Shown: positions 52,159 through 62,016 of the stretch, one piece after another
Position numbering within the stretch: position 1 is the first letter of the stretch
How the letters are laid out: the number at the start of each line of letters is the position of its first letter
Origin: Solitalea longa
GTDB lineage: Bacteria > Bacteroidota > Bacteroidia > Sphingobacteriales > Sphingobacteriaceae
NCBI RefSeq assembly: GCF_002920915.1
Contig: NZ_PQVF01000006.1
Coordinates: 124,001-188,000, forward strand
Direction of reading: 5' to 3'
DNA length: 64,000 nt
The notes under the pieces: generated by a model
What the model saw: only the letters and a program-made list of their open reading frames with translations
Database searches by the model: none
Told to the model about the DNA's origin: nothing
Position numbers and translations under genes: made by a program

Positions 52159-53943
52159 ATGTTTAATCTTAAATGGATCCGAAAGCCAATCTTTTGGTTA
52201 AAACATAAACTTTCAAGAAACCAGTTTTTAATTGTTGCCGGGGTGTTGGTTGGGTTGACCGCTGGCATGGCCTCGGTTATTCTTAAGACCATTGTTCATT
52301 ACCTCCATCGTTCATTTACCATCGACTTGCCCTATAATTCTGACCGTTATCTGGTATATTTTTTACCGTTAATTGGCTTGGTGTTAAGCGTTTTTATCAC
52401 TCACCAGTTTTTCAAAGGCAAAGACGGCCGGGGAATCGTGAATATTTTAAATGACATCGCTGTTCGGTCGAGTCTGGTTGATAAAACCAAAATGTACTCG
52501 CAAATTATTACCAGTGGAATAACAGTCGGTTTGGGAGGTTCCGCAGGTTTAGAGAGCCCAATTGCAGTAACCGGTTCGGCCATCGGTTCAAATTTCGGAC
52601 GGATTTATGGCCTCAATTATAAAGATCGCACGTTGCTGCTGGCTGCCGGTGCCTCAGCAGGAATAGCAGGTGCTTTTAACGCACCTGTAACAGGAATTAT
52701 GTTTGCCGCCGAAGTTTTACTTGCTGGAATTGGTATAACGGAGTTTATACCCTTGATCATCGCTTCTGTTTGCGGAGCCTTATGTACCAAGATCATCTTT
52801 AACGAAAACATCCTGTTTCATTTCAAATCATTACAACACTTTAATTATTGGAATGTTCCCTTTTATGTTTTGCTGGGTATTTTCTGCGGATTATTGTCGA
52901 TGTATTATGCCAGTATGGCCTTACGAATCGAACATATGTTTTTAAGGTTTAAAACTCAGCCTTATCAACGGGCGCTGGTTGGAGGATTGTTATTGATCGG
53001 GTTGTATTTTCTTTTCCCCCCATTAATGGGCGAAGGTTATGAAAGTGTAAAGAAATTGGCCAATGACGAAGCAATCAGTGTTTTTGCCTCTAGTTGGCTC
53101 GGAACTAAACTCCCTTCATCGGTTTTAATCATCACCTTGTTTATAGGCATCATTGGATTGATAAAAGTTTTTGCTACATCCATAACAATTTTCGGTGGAG
53201 GAAACGGAGGAAACTTCGCACCTTCCTTATTTGTTGGAGCGTATGTAGGTTATTTCTTTTCTTCTATGTTTAACCTGTTGGGTCTCGAACGGCAATTACC
53301 GGTTTCAAATTTTACCTTGGTGGGCATGGCAGGTATTTTAAGTGGTGTGATGTACGCTCCTTTAACCGGAATTTTCCTGATTGCCGAGGTAACCGGTGGT
53401 TATGAGCTGATGATCCCGCTGATGATCGTTTCGGTATCTGCGTACCTGATCACCCGGTCGGTTCATAAACATTCAATGGATAATCGCCTGATGGCTGAAA
53501 AAGGTGAAATATTTACAGATGACCGCGACCGGAATTTATTAACATCAATTAAAATGGCTGAATTTATTGATAGCAGTCAGGAAACTCTGGCTCCTACGGA
53601 TTCGCTGGCCGATCTCATCCGCATATTCCGTATTAATAAGCAGGAACGATTTGCCGTAATTGATGATCAACAAATACTGAAAGGGATAATAACATTTGAT
53701 ATGGTTAGAGATGATGTATTCAGTAATGCTCAGCCCGAAACGGTTTTGATAAGCGATCATATGATAAGTCCAGCGGCAGTGATCAATATTAACGAATCTT
53801 TGCCTCAAATAATGAATAAGTTCGATTCTACCAAAAGCTGGCATTTACCGGTGGTGGAAAATAAAGTATTTAAAGGTTTTATCTCTAAATCAGCAATTTT
53901 AAATAGCTATCGTAAACAACTGATAATTCATTCTGGTAATTAA
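52159..53943 (+). CDS. ClC-family chloride channel/antiporter with C-terminal CBS domains
   Basis: The 594-aa protein has the ClC membrane domain (about residues 20-440) and two CBS domains at the C-terminus (about 455-590; LAPTDSLADLIRIFRINKQERFAVIDD is the first). Conserved ClC motifs are GGSAGLESPIAVTGSAIGSN and GGGNGGNFAPSLFVGAYVGY; GSAGLESP replaces the usual GSGIP-like stretch near helix D. The protein moves chloride or a related anion, as channel or H+ antiporter. The glutamate gate lies in that GLESP motif. It is cytoplasmic-membrane located and is followed by an SGNH hydrolase gene after 11 bases. Confidence 0.92.
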   Translation: MFNLKWIRKPIFWLKHKLSRNQFLIVAGVLVGLTAGMASVILKTIVHYLHRSFTIDLPYNSDRYLVYFLPLIGLVLSVFITHQFFKGKDGRGIVNILNDIAVRSSLVDKTKMYSQIITSGITVGLGGSAGLESPIAVTGSAIGSNFGRIYGLNYKDRTLLLAAGASAGIAGAFNAPVTGIMFAAEVLLAGIGITEFIPLIIASVCGALCTKIIFNENILFHFKSLQHFNYWNVPFYVLLGIFCGLLSMYYASMALRIEHMFLRFKTQPYQRALVGGLLLIGLYFLFPPLMGEGYESVKKLANDEAISVFASSWLGTKLPSSVLIITLFIGIIGLIKVFATSITIFGGGNGGNFAPSLFVGAYVGYFFSSMFNLLGLERQLPVSNFTLVGMAGILSGVMYAPLTGIFLIAEVTGGYELMIPLMIVSVSAYLITRSVHKHSMDNRLMAEKGEIFTDDRDRNLLTSIKMAEFIDSSQETLAPTDSLADLIRIFRINKQERFAVIDDQQILKGIITFDMVRDDVFSNAQPETVLISDHMISPAAVININESLPQIMNKFDSTKSWHLPVVENKVFKGFISKSAILNSYRKQLIIHSGN

Positions 53944-53954
53944 TACGTTAATAA

Positions 53955-54629
53955 ATGAAACAACAAAAAAACGCTTTACTTATTGCAGTTTTGCTGCTTA
54001 CTATGAGTGCAGGTCTTATTACTACGAAGAAAAAAGTGGTGTTTTTTGGCGATTCGATAACGCAGATGGGAGTGAATACCGGAGGTTATATCTGTCGTTT
54101 GGATAGTTTACTTAAAACTAAAGGACAAGGAACTAATTTTGATCTGATTGGTGCCGGTATTGGCGGCAACAAGGTGTATGATCTTTACTTACGCATGGAT
54201 GATGATGTGCTGGCTCAAAATCCAGATGTGGTGGTGATTTGGCTAGGTGTTAATGATGTATGGCATAAGGTATGGGGAACCGGTACTGATGCCGATAAAT
54301 TTGAAGCATTTTATAAGGCGATCATCAAAAAACTGCAAGCCCGAAACATAAAAGTGGTGTTATGCACACCGGCCGTAATAGGTGAAAAAACCGATTTTAC
54401 CAATCAAATGGATGGCGATTTGAACAAGTACTCTCAAACTATACGAGATCTTGCTAAAACTTATAATCTACCGGTTTGCGATCTTCGTAAAACATTCCTT
54501 GAATACAATAAGCTTAATAATCCGGAAAATAAGGAATCGGGGATATTAACTACTGATAAAGTTCACCTAACAAATAAAGGCAATGAACTGGTAGCCGAAG
54601 AGATGCTAAAAGTGCTTGCTAAATTTTAG
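53955..54629 (+). CDS. SGNH/GDSL-family hydrolase
   Basis: The 224-aa exported protein (signal peptide LLIAVLLLTMSAGLITT) has the four SGNH blocks. Ser is in VFFGDSITQMG, Gly in LIGAGIGGNKV, Asn in VIWLGVNDVW, and the Asp/His pair in TTDKVHLTNKGNELVAEE. It is an esterase or lipase-type hydrolase; the substrate is not known. The gene starts 11 bases after the ClC gene and may be cotranscribed. A terminator follows. Confidence 0.87.
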   Translation: MKQQKNALLIAVLLLTMSAGLITTKKKVVFFGDSITQMGVNTGGYICRLDSLLKTKGQGTNFDLIGAGIGGNKVYDLYLRMDDDVLAQNPDVVVIWLGVNDVWHKVWGTGTDADKFEAFYKAIIKKLQARNIKVVLCTPAVIGEKTDFTNQMDGDLNKYSQTIRDLAKTYNLPVCDLRKTFLEYNKLNNPENKESGILTTDKVHLTNKGNELVAEEMLKVLAKF

Positions 54630-54650
54630 TTTCCTTGATATAAATAAAAA

Positions 54651-54689
54651 AGCCCAAAACGCTGAATCTTGTGTTCAATGTTTTGGGCT
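54651..54689. terminator. Bidirectional terminator between convergent genes
   Basis: AGCCCAAAAC (54651-54660) pairs with GTTTTGGGCT (54680-54689). An A run precedes and a T run follows, so it can serve both the SGNH gene and the convergent 162-aa gene. Confidence 0.85.
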
Positions 54690-54708
54690 TTTCACTTAAC
54701 TAAGTAGG

Positions 54709-55197
54709 CTATTTTGCTTTTTTACTTGTTTTGGTAAAGAAATAAGTAATGTGCGAAGTTTTATAATTCAGATTTACGGTTTCATTCCAAACCATGTTTT
54801 TTCCATCAATTGATTGGATCGGCATCTTAAACCCTTGGGTGATTTGCTTTCCTTTTTGTCCTGCCAGTAAGGGTTTTATTCCAAAATAATTGCCTGTTTC
54901 CGCTTTTCCAGTCGACCAAACAAGGGTTTGTGGGGTAGTAGGGCAACCTTCAGCCATTGGCGAAAGAATTTTGCCATCCCAATTGCCGTAAAACGTCCAA
55001 ACGCTATTGATCATACAGGCTGCGTCAACATCACCAAAAACCTTTATTGTTGAGTAAGCTTTAATATTGTCATAAAGTATGCTGTCTAAACGCCAAACTC
55101 CCTGAACCGTTTTACGTTTAATTTCCTGAGCCGAACTTATTTGAAAACTAAATAACAGTGCTCCAAGAAGCAATAGCGAGCATATGATTCGTTTCAT
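54709..55197 (-). CDS. Small exported lipocalin-like protein of unknown function
   Basis: The 162-aa product has a signal peptide (ICSLLLLGALLFSFQISSAQ) and a beta-rich body starting VQGVWRLDSILYDN, with VWTFYGNWDGKIL and a C-terminal strand (SHITYFFTKTSKKAK). Two Cys in the middle (AACMINS and EGCPTT) may form a disulfide. It resembles lipocalin-like exported proteins, but I do not recognise a specific family. It ends just before a shared terminator. Confidence 0.68.
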   Translation of the reverse strand: MKRIICSLLLLGALLFSFQISSAQEIKRKTVQGVWRLDSILYDNIKAYSTIKVFGDVDAACMINSVWTFYGNWDGKILSPMAEGCPTTPQTLVWSTGKAETGNYFGIKPLLAGQKGKQITQGFKMPIQSIDGKNMVWNETVNLNYKTSHITYFFTKTSKKAK

Positions 55198-55490
55198 AAG
55201 TGTTAAAAATTTTTAAGGTGAATGATGATTTGATTAAATATAACAAACTTAGGGCGTATAAAAAACCTTGTGGCAAATTTACGTCAACAGTGGTTGTTTC
55301 TAATTTATTTATCAAAAAATTACCTTACAGATGCTCAACGAGTTGTGAAAATGTTGAAATTTTTAGCAATCTTGGGCCGCTCAGAAAGATTAGATTTGTT
55401 GGTTGAACTTAGAAAAAGAGTGTCTCATCAGCATCTCTTTATCATTTCAATTCTTTTATCTTGATTCTTTACTCTTGTATCATATAAAAT

Positions 55491-57362
55491 ATGGCTGAAG
55501 AAAAAATTGGTTACAGCGAAGACGATATTAAATCCCTCGATTGGAAAGAACATATTCGACTTCGTCCGGGAATGTACATTGGTAAACTGGGCGATGGTTC
55601 GGCTTATGACGATGGTATTTATATTTTGCTGAAAGAGATCATGGACAACTCTATCGACGAGTTTGTGATGGGAGCAGGCAAAACCATTGATATCACCATT
55701 TCTGATCATAAAGTATCGGTACGCGACTACGGCCGTGGAATTCCGCTGGGTAAAGTGATCGATTGTGTTTCGAAGATCAATACCGGGGGGAAATATGATT
55801 CCAAAGCATTCCAGAAATCAGTGGGTTTGAACGGTGTGGGTACCAAGGCGGTTAACGCCTTATCTGCTAATTTCACTGTTCAGTCGTATCGTGATGGAAG
55901 AACCAAGTTTGCCGAGTTCAGCAAGGGTATTATTGTAAAAGATGAGGCCGAGAAGGAAACCTCTCAGCGTAATGGTACCGCCATCAACTTCGTTCCCGAT
56001 GAATATATTTTCCGCAACTTCAAGTTCATTCCGGAGTTTGTGGAGAACATGATCTGGAATTATGTGTACCTGAATTCGGGCTTAACCATCAACTTCAACG
56101 GAAAGAAATATTTTTCAGAAAGAGGGTTGTATGATTTGCTTGTTAAAAACACTGATGCCGAAACCATCCGTTACCCGATCATCCATTTGAAAGGTCACGA
56201 TATAGAAGTAGCCTTAACGCACGATAACCACTACGGTGAAGAGTATTATTCATTCGTTAATGGTCAGCATACTACACAAGGCGGAACTCACCAGGCTGCT
56301 TTTCGTGAGGCGCTGGTAAAAACGGTTCGTGAATATTATAAGAAAGAATTTGACGCTACCGATATCCGCGCATCAGTAGTGGCAGCAATCAGCATAAAAG
56401 TTCAGGAACCGGTTTTCGAATCTCAAACTAAAACCAAATTAGGCTCATTGAACATTGGTCCTGATGGGCCAACGGTGCGTACGTTTATCAATGACTTCCT
56501 GAAAAAGGAATTGGATGATTACCTGCATAAACATCCGGATGCTGCTGATGGCTTGTTGAAACGTATCATGCAATCGGAGCGCGAACGTAAAGACATTGCC
56601 GGGATTAAGAAACTGGCTAACGAACGCGCCAAAAAAGCTTCTCTGCATAACCGTAAACTGCGCGATTGCAAAGTTCACTTTGATGACGATTCAAAGAAAG
56701 ATGATGAGCAAAAGTTCAGAACAACTTTGTTTATCACCGAGGGTGATTCGGCATCAGGTTCAATCACCAAATCAAGGGAAGTTGCCACGCAAGCAGTTTT
56801 TAGCTTAAAAGGTAAGCCATTGAATTGCTATGGTTTAACGAAGAAGATCGTGTACGAAAACGAGGAGTTTAACTTGCTTCAGCATGCCTTAAATATTGAA
56901 GATGGTTTGGAGGGATTGCGTTATAATAACATTGTAATTGCTACCGATGCCGACGTGGACGGTATGCACATTCGTATGTTGTTAATGACGTTTTTCCTTC
57001 AGTTTTTTCCGGATGTGGTAAAGAACGGGCACTTGTACATTCTGCAAACACCATTATTCCGGGTTCGAAATAAGAAAGAAACTATTTACTGTTACAGTGA
57101 CGAAGAACGTAAGAACGCAATTGAAAAATTGGGCAACAAACCGGAGATAACTCGATTTAAAGGATTGGGAGAGATTTCTCCTGATGAGTTCTCTTTGTTT
57201 ATCGGTGAAGATATGCGCCTTGATCCGGTGATCTTGAAAGACTCACATATAAAAAATGTGTTGGAGTATTACATGGGCAAAAACACCCAGGAACGCCAGG
57301 AATTTATTATCAGCAATCTGAGGGTAGAGAAAGACCTGGAAGAAGCGTTGACGGTAGCTTAA
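55491..57362 (+). CDS. parE: DNA topoisomerase IV subunit B
   Basis: The 623-aa ATPase subunit of type IIA topoisomerase relaxes and decatenates DNA with ParC. The GHKL ATPase domain has [27 protein letters not shown] and [12 protein letters not shown]. The transducer domain follows, and the TOPRIM domain has [17 protein letters not shown] and [14 protein letters not shown] (catalytic Glu and Asp). It is one of the Bacteroidota type IIA subunits; pairing with the ParC gene 500 bases downstream, rather than GyrA, is from position and length. An 87-aa gene lies between them. Confidence 0.94.
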   Translation: MAEEKIGYSEDDIKSLDWKEHIRLRPGMYIGKLGDGSAYDDGIYILLKEIMDNSIDEFVMGAGKTIDITISDHKVSVRDYGRGIPLGKVIDCVSKINTGGKYDSKAFQKSVGLNGVGTKAVNALSANFTVQSYRDGRTKFAEFSKGIIVKDEAEKETSQRNGTAINFVPDEYIFRNFKFIPEFVENMIWNYVYLNSGLTINFNGKKYFSERGLYDLLVKNTDAETIRYPIIHLKGHDIEVALTHDNHYGEEYYSFVNGQHTTQGGTHQAAFREALVKTVREYYKKEFDATDIRASVVAAISIKVQEPVFESQTKTKLGSLNIGPDGPTVRTFINDFLKKELDDYLHKHPDAADGLLKRIMQSERERKDIAGIKKLANERAKKASLHNRKLRDCKVHFDDDSKKDDEQKFRTTLFITEGDSASGSITKSREVATQAVFSLKGKPLNCYGLTKKIVYENEEFNLLQHALNIEDGLEGLRYNNIVIATDADVDGMHIRMLLMTFFLQFFPDVVKNGHLYILQTPLFRVRNKKETIYCYSDEERKNAIEKLGNKPEITRFKGLGEISPDEFSLFIGEDMRLDPVILKDSHIKNVLEYYMGKNTQERQEFIISNLRVEKDLEEALTVA

Positions 57363-57383
57363 TATAGATCAATAAGAATAGAT

Positions 57384-57647
57384 ATGTTTATTACATTAAC
57401 GGTTGGCAGTTACTTAATTGTACATGGCTACGACGAACATAATAAGGAGGTTTTGGAGGAAGTGACTGTGCAATCGCCAGCCGAAAAGGTGGTGGCAGTA
57501 AGTCGTATTCAGTCTATTTCAGAAAACTATGTTTTAGTAACCGGCTCTTACGGCCGATTGATGTATTGGGAGTATACCGACGGTTATGCCAACTTAAAGC
57601 GAAAGCTGCATTTGGCAGGGCTAATGGTGGACCAGAACAGAACTTAA
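57384..57647 (+). CDS. Small conserved protein of unknown function between parE and parC
   Basis: The 87-aa product is mostly beta-structured (MFITLTVGSYLIVHGYDEHNKEVL, EEVTVQSPAEKVVAVSRIQSISENYVLVTGSYGRLMYWEY). It has no signal peptide and no family I know. It starts 21 bases after parE on the same strand and lies upstream of parC, so it is probably part of the operon. A link to topoisomerase IV is suggested only by position. Confidence 0.65.
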   Translation: MFITLTVGSYLIVHGYDEHNKEVLEEVTVQSPAEKVVAVSRIQSISENYVLVTGSYGRLMYWEYTDGYANLKRKLHLAGLMVDQNRT

Positions 57648-57805
57648 TATTGATTGTATTACCAACTTTTAATTGATTAACAAGAACTCCGTTAGGAGGA
57701 AGTCTGTGGTTCTTTTCCAAAATAACTGCAAAAAATGTTAACTGATAAATTGCAATAAAGGGTATCGATTACTTATAGCTCAGAAATTATCAAGGTGGCG
57801 ATATT

Positions 57806-57827
57806 CCCCTCCTTGGCTAAGGAGGGG
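57806..57827 (+). repeat. Hairpin-forming dispersed repeat upstream of parC
   Basis: CCCCTCCTT (57806-57814) pairs perfectly with AAGGAGGGG (57819-57827) around GGCT, and the sequence continues GTTAGGGGTGG. This GC-rich 9-bp stem stands out in AT-rich leader DNA and resembles dispersed repeats in Bacteroidota genomes. It lies 33 bases before the parC start and may influence expression of parC. Confidence 0.7.
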
Positions 57828-57860
57828 TTAGGGGTGGTTCGATACAATTTTAAAAGTAAA

Positions 57861-60527
57861 ATGATTAACGAAAACGATATACCAAACGAAGAAAACCAGG
57901 GTAAAGGCCATTTAGATGATGTTATCAAAGTGGACGGCTTGTATGAAAGCTGGTTTTTGGACTATGCATCATACGTAATTCTTGATCGTGCGGTGCCTAA
58001 CATGTACGATGGATTAAAGCCCGTGCAACGCCGCATTCTGCATTCATTGAAAGAAATGGACGATGGCCGCTTTAACAAGGCTGCCAACGTTATCGGTAAC
58101 ACTATGAAGTATCACCCTCATGGAGATGCTTCTATAGGTGATGCCATGGTGAATATCGGTCAAAAGCAATTGTTGATCGACACTCAAGGAAACTGGGGCG
58201 ACCCGGTTACCGGCGACTCTGCTGCTGCTGCCCGTTATATCGAGGCTCGCCTGAGCAAGTTCGCTAACGATGTGGTTTTCAATCCTCAAACCACTGAATG
58301 GCAATTATCATATGATGGTCGTAACCAGGAACCTGTTACTTTACCGGTAAAGTTTCCATTAGTGCTCAGCCAGGGAACTGAAGGTATTGCGGTAGGTTTG
58401 GCTACCAAAATTTTGCCGCATAACTTTATTGAGCTTATTGATGCTTCGATTGGCGTATTAAGAGGTGTTCGTCCTGATTTAGTACCGGATTTTCCTACAG
58501 GTGGATTAGCGGATGTTTCAAAATATAATGAAGGTCAGCGTGGTGGACGTGTGCGTGTCCGTGCAAAAATTAACGAGAAGGATAAGAAAACCCTCGTTAT
58601 CAATGAAATTCCATTCGGTACCACTACTATAGGCTTGATTGACAGTATTATTGCAGCTAACGATAAAGGCAAGATCAAGATCAAAAAGATTGAAGACAAT
58701 ACCGCAAAGGATGTGGAGATTGTGATTCATCTGGCTCCGGGAATTTCTCCTGATATCACCATTGATGCGCTTTATGCATTCACCAACTGCGAAATGTCAT
58801 TGTCGCCGAACACTTGCGTGATCAAGAACGACAAGCCACACTTTATGAGTGTGAATGACATTTTAACAGAGTGTACCAACCATACCAAAGAGCTTTTAAA
58901 ACAAGAACTGGAGATTCGTTTAGCTGAGCTGAAAGAAAAGATCTTCTTCAGTTCACTATTGAAGATCTTCATTCAGGAAGGAATGTATAAGCATCCTGAA
59001 TATGAAAGTTCAGGTACTTTTGATGTGGTGGTGGAAGTGCTGAATAAATTGTTTACACCATTCTTCTCTCAATTCTACCGAGAAATTCTTCCTGAGGACT
59101 ATAAAAAGCTGATCGATAAGCCAATGAGCTCCATCACTCGTTTCGACGTGAAAAAGGCTGATGAGCAGATGAAAGCTTTACAGGAAGAAATCGATGAGGT
59201 GAATCATCATTTAGCTCACTTGATTGATTATGCAATTGATTATTTCGAACGGTTAAGAGCTAAATATGGAAAAGGACGTGAGCGTAGAACTGAGTTAAGA
59301 ACTTTTGATACTGTTCAGGCTGCGCAGGTGGCTTTGGCTAACGTGAAGCTGTACGTTAATAAAGAAGAAGGTTTCGTTGGAACTTCACTTAAAAAAGACG
59401 AGTACGTTTGTGATTGTTCCGATATCGACGATATCATTGCTTTCCGTGCCGATGGTAAATTCCTGGTTTCTAAAGTAAGTGAAAAGGCCTTCATGGGTAA
59501 GAATATTGTGCATGTAGGGGTTTTCAAGAAGAACGACGACCGTACGGTTTACAATATGATCTATCGTGATGGAACCAGCGGAACGTCGTATATGAAGCGT
59601 TTCCCTGTTGGTGGTATCACCCGTGATAAAGAGTATGACCTGACTAAAGGCACTAAAGGATCATCAGTGTTGTGGTTTACGGCTAACGCAAATGGAGAAG
59701 CGGAAGTGGTTAATCTTCAACTTAAACCACATTCAAAATTAAGGAAGCTGCAGTTTGATGTAGACTTCTCCGAATTGGCCATTAAAGGTCGTGGCTCGCA
59801 AGGAAATGTGGTGACTAAATACCCAATCAAAAAGGTTGCTTTCAAGTCGGCTGGAGTTTCAACATTGGCAGGCCGTAAAATATGGTTCGATGATGTTTTG
59901 CAACGACTGAATGCCGATGGCAGAGGAAAATATTTGGGCTCATTTAGTGGTGAAGATAAGATCATCACTGTTTATAAAAATGGTGAATATGAACTAACGA
60001 ATTTCGATCTTACAAATCATTTTGATGATGGTTTGTTGATCATCCGCAAGTTCGATCCTGAAATGGTGCTTTCTGTTGTTCATTTCGAAGGAAAAGCTAA
60101 AAATTTCTTTGTAAAACGCTTTGTACCGGATAATGTGGCAATCGGTAAAAAAGTAAGTTTCATAAGTGATGAAGCAGGGTCAAAATTAGTATTAATCAGC
60201 GCTGATGACCAGCCTCGGATTGCTCTTACAGTACTTAAAGGTAAAGCTAAAGATCAAGAGCTTTCTGAAATTAACCTTACTGAATTTATCGATATCAAAG
60301 GACTTAAAGCTAATGGAAACCGTTTGAGTCAGTTTGAAATTGCCAAAGTGGAGTTATTAGAGCCGATAGAGGAAGAAGAAGCGGAAGTAGCTGAGGAGGA
60401 GGATAATGGTTCAGAAATTGAAGCATCTTCAACGGACGAGGCTGGTCCTTCAAAAAAGATTGATTTTGAAATAACCAATCCTGAGGACACTGATCTGGAA
60501 GATGATGGTCAGGGAAAGTTATTTTAG
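57861..60527 (+). CDS. parC: DNA topoisomerase IV subunit A
   Basis: I start at the ATG at 57861 (MINENDIPNE), since the upstream frame is encoded by the hairpin repeat. The 888-aa protein is the breakage-reunion subunit. It shows LDYASYVILDRAVPNMYDGLKPVQRRIL, KYHPHGDASIGDAM, and the catalytic Tyr126 in AARYIEARLS. The C-terminal beta-pinwheel region (residues 500-830) has blades of the GyrA/ParC type, and the tail is acidic (EEEEAEVAEEEDNGSEIEASS). At the position of E. coli ParC Ser80, a fluoroquinolone contact, there is Ala90; Asp94 is at the Glu84 position. Confidence 0.93.
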   Translation: MINENDIPNEENQGKGHLDDVIKVDGLYESWFLDYASYVILDRAVPNMYDGLKPVQRRILHSLKEMDDGRFNKAANVIGNTMKYHPHGDASIGDAMVNIGQKQLLIDTQGNWGDPVTGDSAAAARYIEARLSKFANDVVFNPQTTEWQLSYDGRNQEPVTLPVKFPLVLSQGTEGIAVGLATKILPHNFIELIDASIGVLRGVRPDLVPDFPTGGLADVSKYNEGQRGGRVRVRAKINEKDKKTLVINEIPFGTTTIGLIDSIIAANDKGKIKIKKIEDNTAKDVEIVIHLAPGISPDITIDALYAFTNCEMSLSPNTCVIKNDKPHFMSVNDILTECTNHTKELLKQELEIRLAELKEKIFFSSLLKIFIQEGMYKHPEYESSGTFDVVVEVLNKLFTPFFSQFYREILPEDYKKLIDKPMSSITRFDVKKADEQMKALQEEIDEVNHHLAHLIDYAIDYFERLRAKYGKGRERRTELRTFDTVQAAQVALANVKLYVNKEEGFVGTSLKKDEYVCDCSDIDDIIAFRADGKFLVSKVSEKAFMGKNIVHVGVFKKNDDRTVYNMIYRDGTSGTSYMKRFPVGGITRDKEYDLTKGTKGSSVLWFTANANGEAEVVNLQLKPHSKLRKLQFDVDFSELAIKGRGSQGNVVTKYPIKKVAFKSAGVSTLAGRKIWFDDVLQRLNADGRGKYLGSFSGEDKIITVYKNGEYELTNFDLTNHFDDGLLIIRKFDPEMVLSVVHFEGKAKNFFVKRFVPDNVAIGKKVSFISDEAGSKLVLISADDQPRIALTVLKGKAKDQELSEINLTEFIDIKGLKANGNRLSQFEIAKVELLEPIEEEEAEVAEEEDNGSEIEASSTDEAGPSKKIDFEITNPEDTDLEDDGQGKLF

Positions 60528-60553
60528 CATAAGATTAACGCATTAAAATTTGG

Positions 60554-60589
60554 CAAAGGCGCAAAGAGACTGCACTCTCTGCGCCTTTG
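60554..60589 (+). repeat. Hairpin after parC (dispersed-repeat type)
   Basis: CAAAGGCGCAAAGAGA (60554-60569) pairs with TCTCTGCGCCTTTG (60576-60589), one bulge. The GC-rich stem without a long T run fits a dispersed repeat that may also stop or stabilise the parC transcript. Confidence 0.65.
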
Positions 60590-60674
60590 ATTTGAAATAA
60601 AAATGATACTTCGTCGTTTCAAATAAATCAATATTTTAAACACCAATTCAATACATATAAAAGCAAACCAAATC

Positions 60675-61406
60675 ATGATCAGAAGAGTATTTTTTACTAT
60701 CGTTCTAGCACTTTCATTAACTTCTTGCGATTCGCAAAGTCTTTTAAAACAGGCTACTGATATTTATAAACAAACCACTGCTAACGGTCAGTTATCCAAC
60801 ACTGATATTGCTAACGGCTTAAAACAGGCATTAAACAAAGGAATTGATACGGCAATTGCCCAAGTAGCCAAAACCGATGGTTTCTTTAAAGATCAGGCTG
60901 TGAAAATTTTGCTGCCTGCAGAACTTCAAAAGGTTGATAAGACATTACGTAGCATTGGTATGTCGAGTTTAGCGGATGAAGGCTTAAAATTAATGAACCG
61001 CGCGGCTGAAGATGCGGCAGGAAAGGCTAAGAATATCTTTGTAAATGCTATTAAGCAAATGACCTTTCAGGATGCTTTTAGTATTTTAATGGGTGAGAAA
61101 AATGCAGCTACTCAGTATTTGAAGAAAACAACAACAACTCAATTGTATTCAGAGTTTAACCCGGTAATTAAAAACTCACTCGATGTAGTAGGAGCTACCA
61201 AAGTTTGGGGACAGATCATGACTAAATATAACCAGCTGCCAATGGTGACAAAGGTTAACCCTGATTTGGCTGATTATGTTACCAATAAAGCTATGGATGG
61301 AGTTTTTTATAAGGTGGAACAGGAAGAGCTGGCTATCAGAAAAGATCCTGTTAACCGCACAACTGATATATTGAAGAAGGTTTTTGCCAAGCAAGACAGC
61401 AAATAG
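60675..61406 (+). CDS. DUF4197 lipoprotein
   Basis: The 243-aa product is a lipoprotein (LALSLTSCDSQ, Cys 18) with a helical body typical of DUF4197. It has NGLKQALNKGIDTAIAQVAKTDGFFKDQAVKILLPAELQKV, LMNRAAEDAAGKAKNIFVNAIKQMTF, and VTNKAMDGVFYKVEQEE at the C-terminus. Its function is not known. It is followed eight bases later by an 81-aa membrane gene, and the two may be cotranscribed. Confidence 0.85.
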   Translation: MIRRVFFTIVLALSLTSCDSQSLLKQATDIYKQTTANGQLSNTDIANGLKQALNKGIDTAIAQVAKTDGFFKDQAVKILLPAELQKVDKTLRSIGMSSLADEGLKLMNRAAEDAAGKAKNIFVNAIKQMTFQDAFSILMGEKNAATQYLKKTTTTQLYSEFNPVIKNSLDVVGATKVWGQIMTKYNQLPMVTKVNPDLADYVTNKAMDGVFYKVEQEELAIRKDPVNRTTDILKKVFAKQDSK

Positions 61407-61414
61407 TTAAGCGA

Positions 61415-61660
61415 ATGGCAATTGGATTAAAGCAGGTCATACTTATTGGCCTGGCGGTATTGGTAGGCCTAAGCCTTTTGTTATTGATTATGGGTTTTCC
61501 TGGTAATTTAGTGTTCGGCATGTGGGGCATTACCCTGGTATTTCTAACGATCTTTCTTATACTTTATGGCATTACTTATTTGTTCTCAAGAGTAAAGAAT
61601 AAAAAAGCAAAGAAACCCGCTAAAAAGCCTGCATTAGCAACGGTAAAAGCTAGAAGATAA
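61415..61660 (+). CDS. Small membrane protein with basic tail
   Basis: The 81-aa product has two hydrophobic helices (VILIGLAVLVGLSLLLLIMGFPG and LVFGMWGITLVFLTIFLILYGITYLF) and a Lys/Ala-rich tail (KNKKAKKPAKKPALATVKARR). The basic tail is expected inside the cell. It starts eight bases after the DUF4197 gene. I recognise no family. Coding is supported by the good ATG and the close spacing. Confidence 0.62.
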   Translation: MAIGLKQVILIGLAVLVGLSLLLLIMGFPGNLVFGMWGITLVFLTIFLILYGITYLFSRVKNKKAKKPAKKPALATVKARR

Positions 61661-61762
61661 TTTTTTAAACTTTTAATAGAGTAAAAAAAAATTTGGGTAA
61701 CTATTGCTTTTGTTTTATTTTATTTCTTAATTGGGAATCTAAACAACCAATTAAACCGAAAT

Positions 61763-61954
61763 ATGAAACAAACTTTACTTATCCCAGCCGTTGCTTGCTT
61801 ATTTTCGCTGATCACCGGTACTTGCCTTAAATTTTTTGAACTTCCCGGGGCTAATATGTTAATATTATTAAGTTCAGTTTTATTGATGGGCTTAATATTA
61901 TTATTCACTTATTCATTGATTAAAGTGGCTTCTGAAGCCGAAAAAATTAAATAA
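61763..61954 (+). CDS. Very small two-helix membrane protein
   Basis: The 63-aa product has two hydrophobic stretches (LLIPAVACLFSLITGTCLKFF and ANMLILLSSVLLMGLILLFTYSLI) and a charged end (KVASEAEKIK). Such small integral membrane proteins are common but often over-predicted. The open frame, ATG and downstream terminator at 61966-62004 favour a real gene. No function can be offered. Confidence 0.5.
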   Translation: MKQTLLIPAVACLFSLITGTCLKFFELPGANMLILLSSVLLMGLILLFTYSLIKVASEAEKIK

Positions 61955-61965
61955 GAAATATATAA

Positions 61966-62004
61966 AAAGGAATGGATCAACTTTTAAAGCTGATCCATTC
62001 CTTT
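61966..62004. terminator. Bidirectional terminator hairpin
   Basis: AAAGGAATGGATCA (61966-61979) pairs perfectly with TGATCCATTCCTTT (61991-62004). It lies between the 63-aa gene and the convergent amidohydrolase gene and can act on either strand. Confidence 0.85.
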
Positions 62005-62016
62005 ATATGTACTACT

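Noticed and set aside
55200-55464. Small overlapping frames between the 162-aa gene and parE
   Set aside because: They overlap each other in different frames, lack domains and lie in AT-rich leader sequence.
57795-57860. Upstream extension of parC
   Set aside because: The extra 22 residues are encoded by the hairpin repeat; the ATG at 57861 fits the protein family.
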